From Akkermansiaceae bacterium UBA1518 (GTDB taxonomy: Bacteria > Verrucomicrobiota > Verrucomicrobiia > Verrucomicrobiales > Akkermansiaceae), in contig DCQM01000175.1 of assembly GCA_002323895.1 (NCBI GenBank), positions 1 through 7,397 of the forward strand: a stretch of DNA of 7,397 nt. Reading direction: 5' to 3'. Numbering within the stretch: position 1 is the first letter of the stretch; the number at the start of each line of letters is the position of its first letter. Shown in pieces: positions 6,680 through 7,397 of the stretch. The notes under the pieces are model-generated. The model was not told the origin of the DNA. It saw only the letters and a list, made by a program, of their open reading frames with translations, and did not search any database. The translations under genes and the position numbers were made by a program.

Positions 6680-7397
6680 AGCACCTTCTTGTCACCCTTG
6701 CCTCGATTTCACTTTCTGCCTTCGGCATAGAACAGCCGAATGTCTTATTTATCATCTCTGATGATCTGACCGCTACCGCACTTTCGTGTTATGGCAACAA
6801 AGTCTGCCAAACCCCAAACATTGATCGTCTCGCCTCACAGGGAACCCGGTTTACCAAAGCCTATTGCCAAGGGACCTACTGTGGTCCTTCCCGGGCCTCA
6901 TTCATGAGTGGATATTACCCACACGCCATCAAGATGCTCGGCTATGGATCACCCCGACCGGCCATTGGAGAGCGGGCTACCTGGGCCCAACATTTCAAAA
7001 ATAATGGCTACTACACTGCGCGGGTTTCCAAAATCTTCCACATGGGCGTTCCGGGTGGAATTGAAAAAGGCTCAGATGGTGCCGACGACCCGGCCTCTTG
7101 GACCGAGCGATTCAACTCAGCAGGCCCAGAATGGAAGGCCCTAGGCGATGGTGAAACTTTGGAGAACAATGCCGACGGACGAAAGCCCGGCCCGGTAGGT
7201 GGTAATACCTTTGTCGTCGTCGAAGCCGATGGCAATGACCTTGTCCACTCCGATGGAAAAACCGCTGCCAAGGCCGTAGAACTCATTAAGCAACATAAAG
7301 ATAAGCCCTTCTTTTTAGGAGTTGGTTTTGTGCGGCCTCACGTTCCGTTTGTCGCACCAAGAAAGGACTACACCGGCTTCCTTCCCTACTCAAAAAT
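6676..7397 (+). CDS. exported sulfatase, iduronate-2-sulfatase-like, 5' part only
   Basis: The first 240 residues of a type I sulfatase; the gene runs off the window. A short signal peptide (MKHLLVTLASISLSAFG) points to the periplasm or cell surface. NVLFIISDDL (22-31) supplies the two N-terminal calcium-ligand aspartates (Asp29, Asp30). CGPSR (69-73) is the C-x-P-S-R signature, so Cys69 should be converted to formylglycine by a sulfatase-modifying enzyme, which is not in the window. GYYTARVSKIFH (111-122) gives the usual active-site Lys119 and His122, and RPHVPF (220-225) another conserved active-site histidine. VSKIFH and the spacing to VGFVRPHVPF resemble human iduronate-2-sulfatase more than arylsulfatase A. 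The family also covers sulfatases acting on algal polysaccharides, so the natural substrate is open. The start codon overlaps the dehydratase stop (ATGA at 6676-6679), indicating one mRNA and probable translational coupling. This supports a role in using a sulfated sugar. Confidence 0.93.
   Translation, partial: MKHLLVTLASISLSAFGIEQPNVLFIISDDLTATALSCYGNKVCQTPNIDRLASQGTRFTKAYCQGTYCGPSRASFMSGYYPHAIKMLGYGSPRPAIGERATWAQHFKNNGYYTARVSKIFHMGVPGGIEKGSDGADDPASWTERFNSAGPEWKALGDGETLENNADGRKPGPVGGNTFVVVEADGNDLVHSDGKTAAKAVELIKQHKDKPFFLGVGFVRPHVPFVAPRKDYTGFLPYSK

Overview
The window reads as part of a chromosome from a heterotrophic bacterium, most likely of the Planctomycetota-Verrucomicrobiota (PVC) group and possibly marine. 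This is an inference from gene content: a secreted FG-GAP/ASPIC-UnbV protein, a very large secreted S9 peptidase with Lys/Glu-rich segments, and a Cys-type iduronate-2-sulfatase-like sulfatase next to a sugar-acid dehydratase. The gene starts mostly lack a Shine-Dalgarno sequence, which also occurs in such lineages but is not diagnostic. All genes are on the + strand. There are no RNA genes, mobile elements, CRISPR arrays or phage genes that I can support.

Layout. Bases 1-564 are the 3' end of a gene for an FG-GAP repeat protein with a C-terminal ASPIC/UnbV domain. An imperfect stem-loop straddles its stop codon (557-603) and may end its transcript. A gene-free stretch (565-876) follows. Next is a 1007-residue secreted prolyl-oligopeptidase-family (S9) peptidase (877-3900). 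Two bases after its stop starts an SDR-family NAD(P)-dependent oxidoreductase (3903-4682). After 68 bases comes a YjhG/YagF-type sugar-acid (D-xylonate-like) dehydratase (4751-6679). It overlaps by four bases (ATGA) the start of an exported sulfatase (6676 to the window edge, truncated).

How the genes may work together (inference). The sulfatase would remove sulfate esters from a polysaccharide or glycoconjugate outside the cytoplasm. The SDR could oxidise a released sugar to a lactone, or act later in the route, and the dehydratase would convert the aldonate to a 2-keto-3-deoxy-aldonate. This is the logic of non-phosphorylative pentose, fucose or galactose catabolism. The peptidase could open up a protein-linked substrate, or may just share the transcript. 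The exact sugar cannot be read from the sequence.

I did not find a clearly undescribed system. The most unusual points are the sulfatase/dehydratase translational coupling, the SDR with an atypical C-terminus, and the highly charged insertions in the peptidase.
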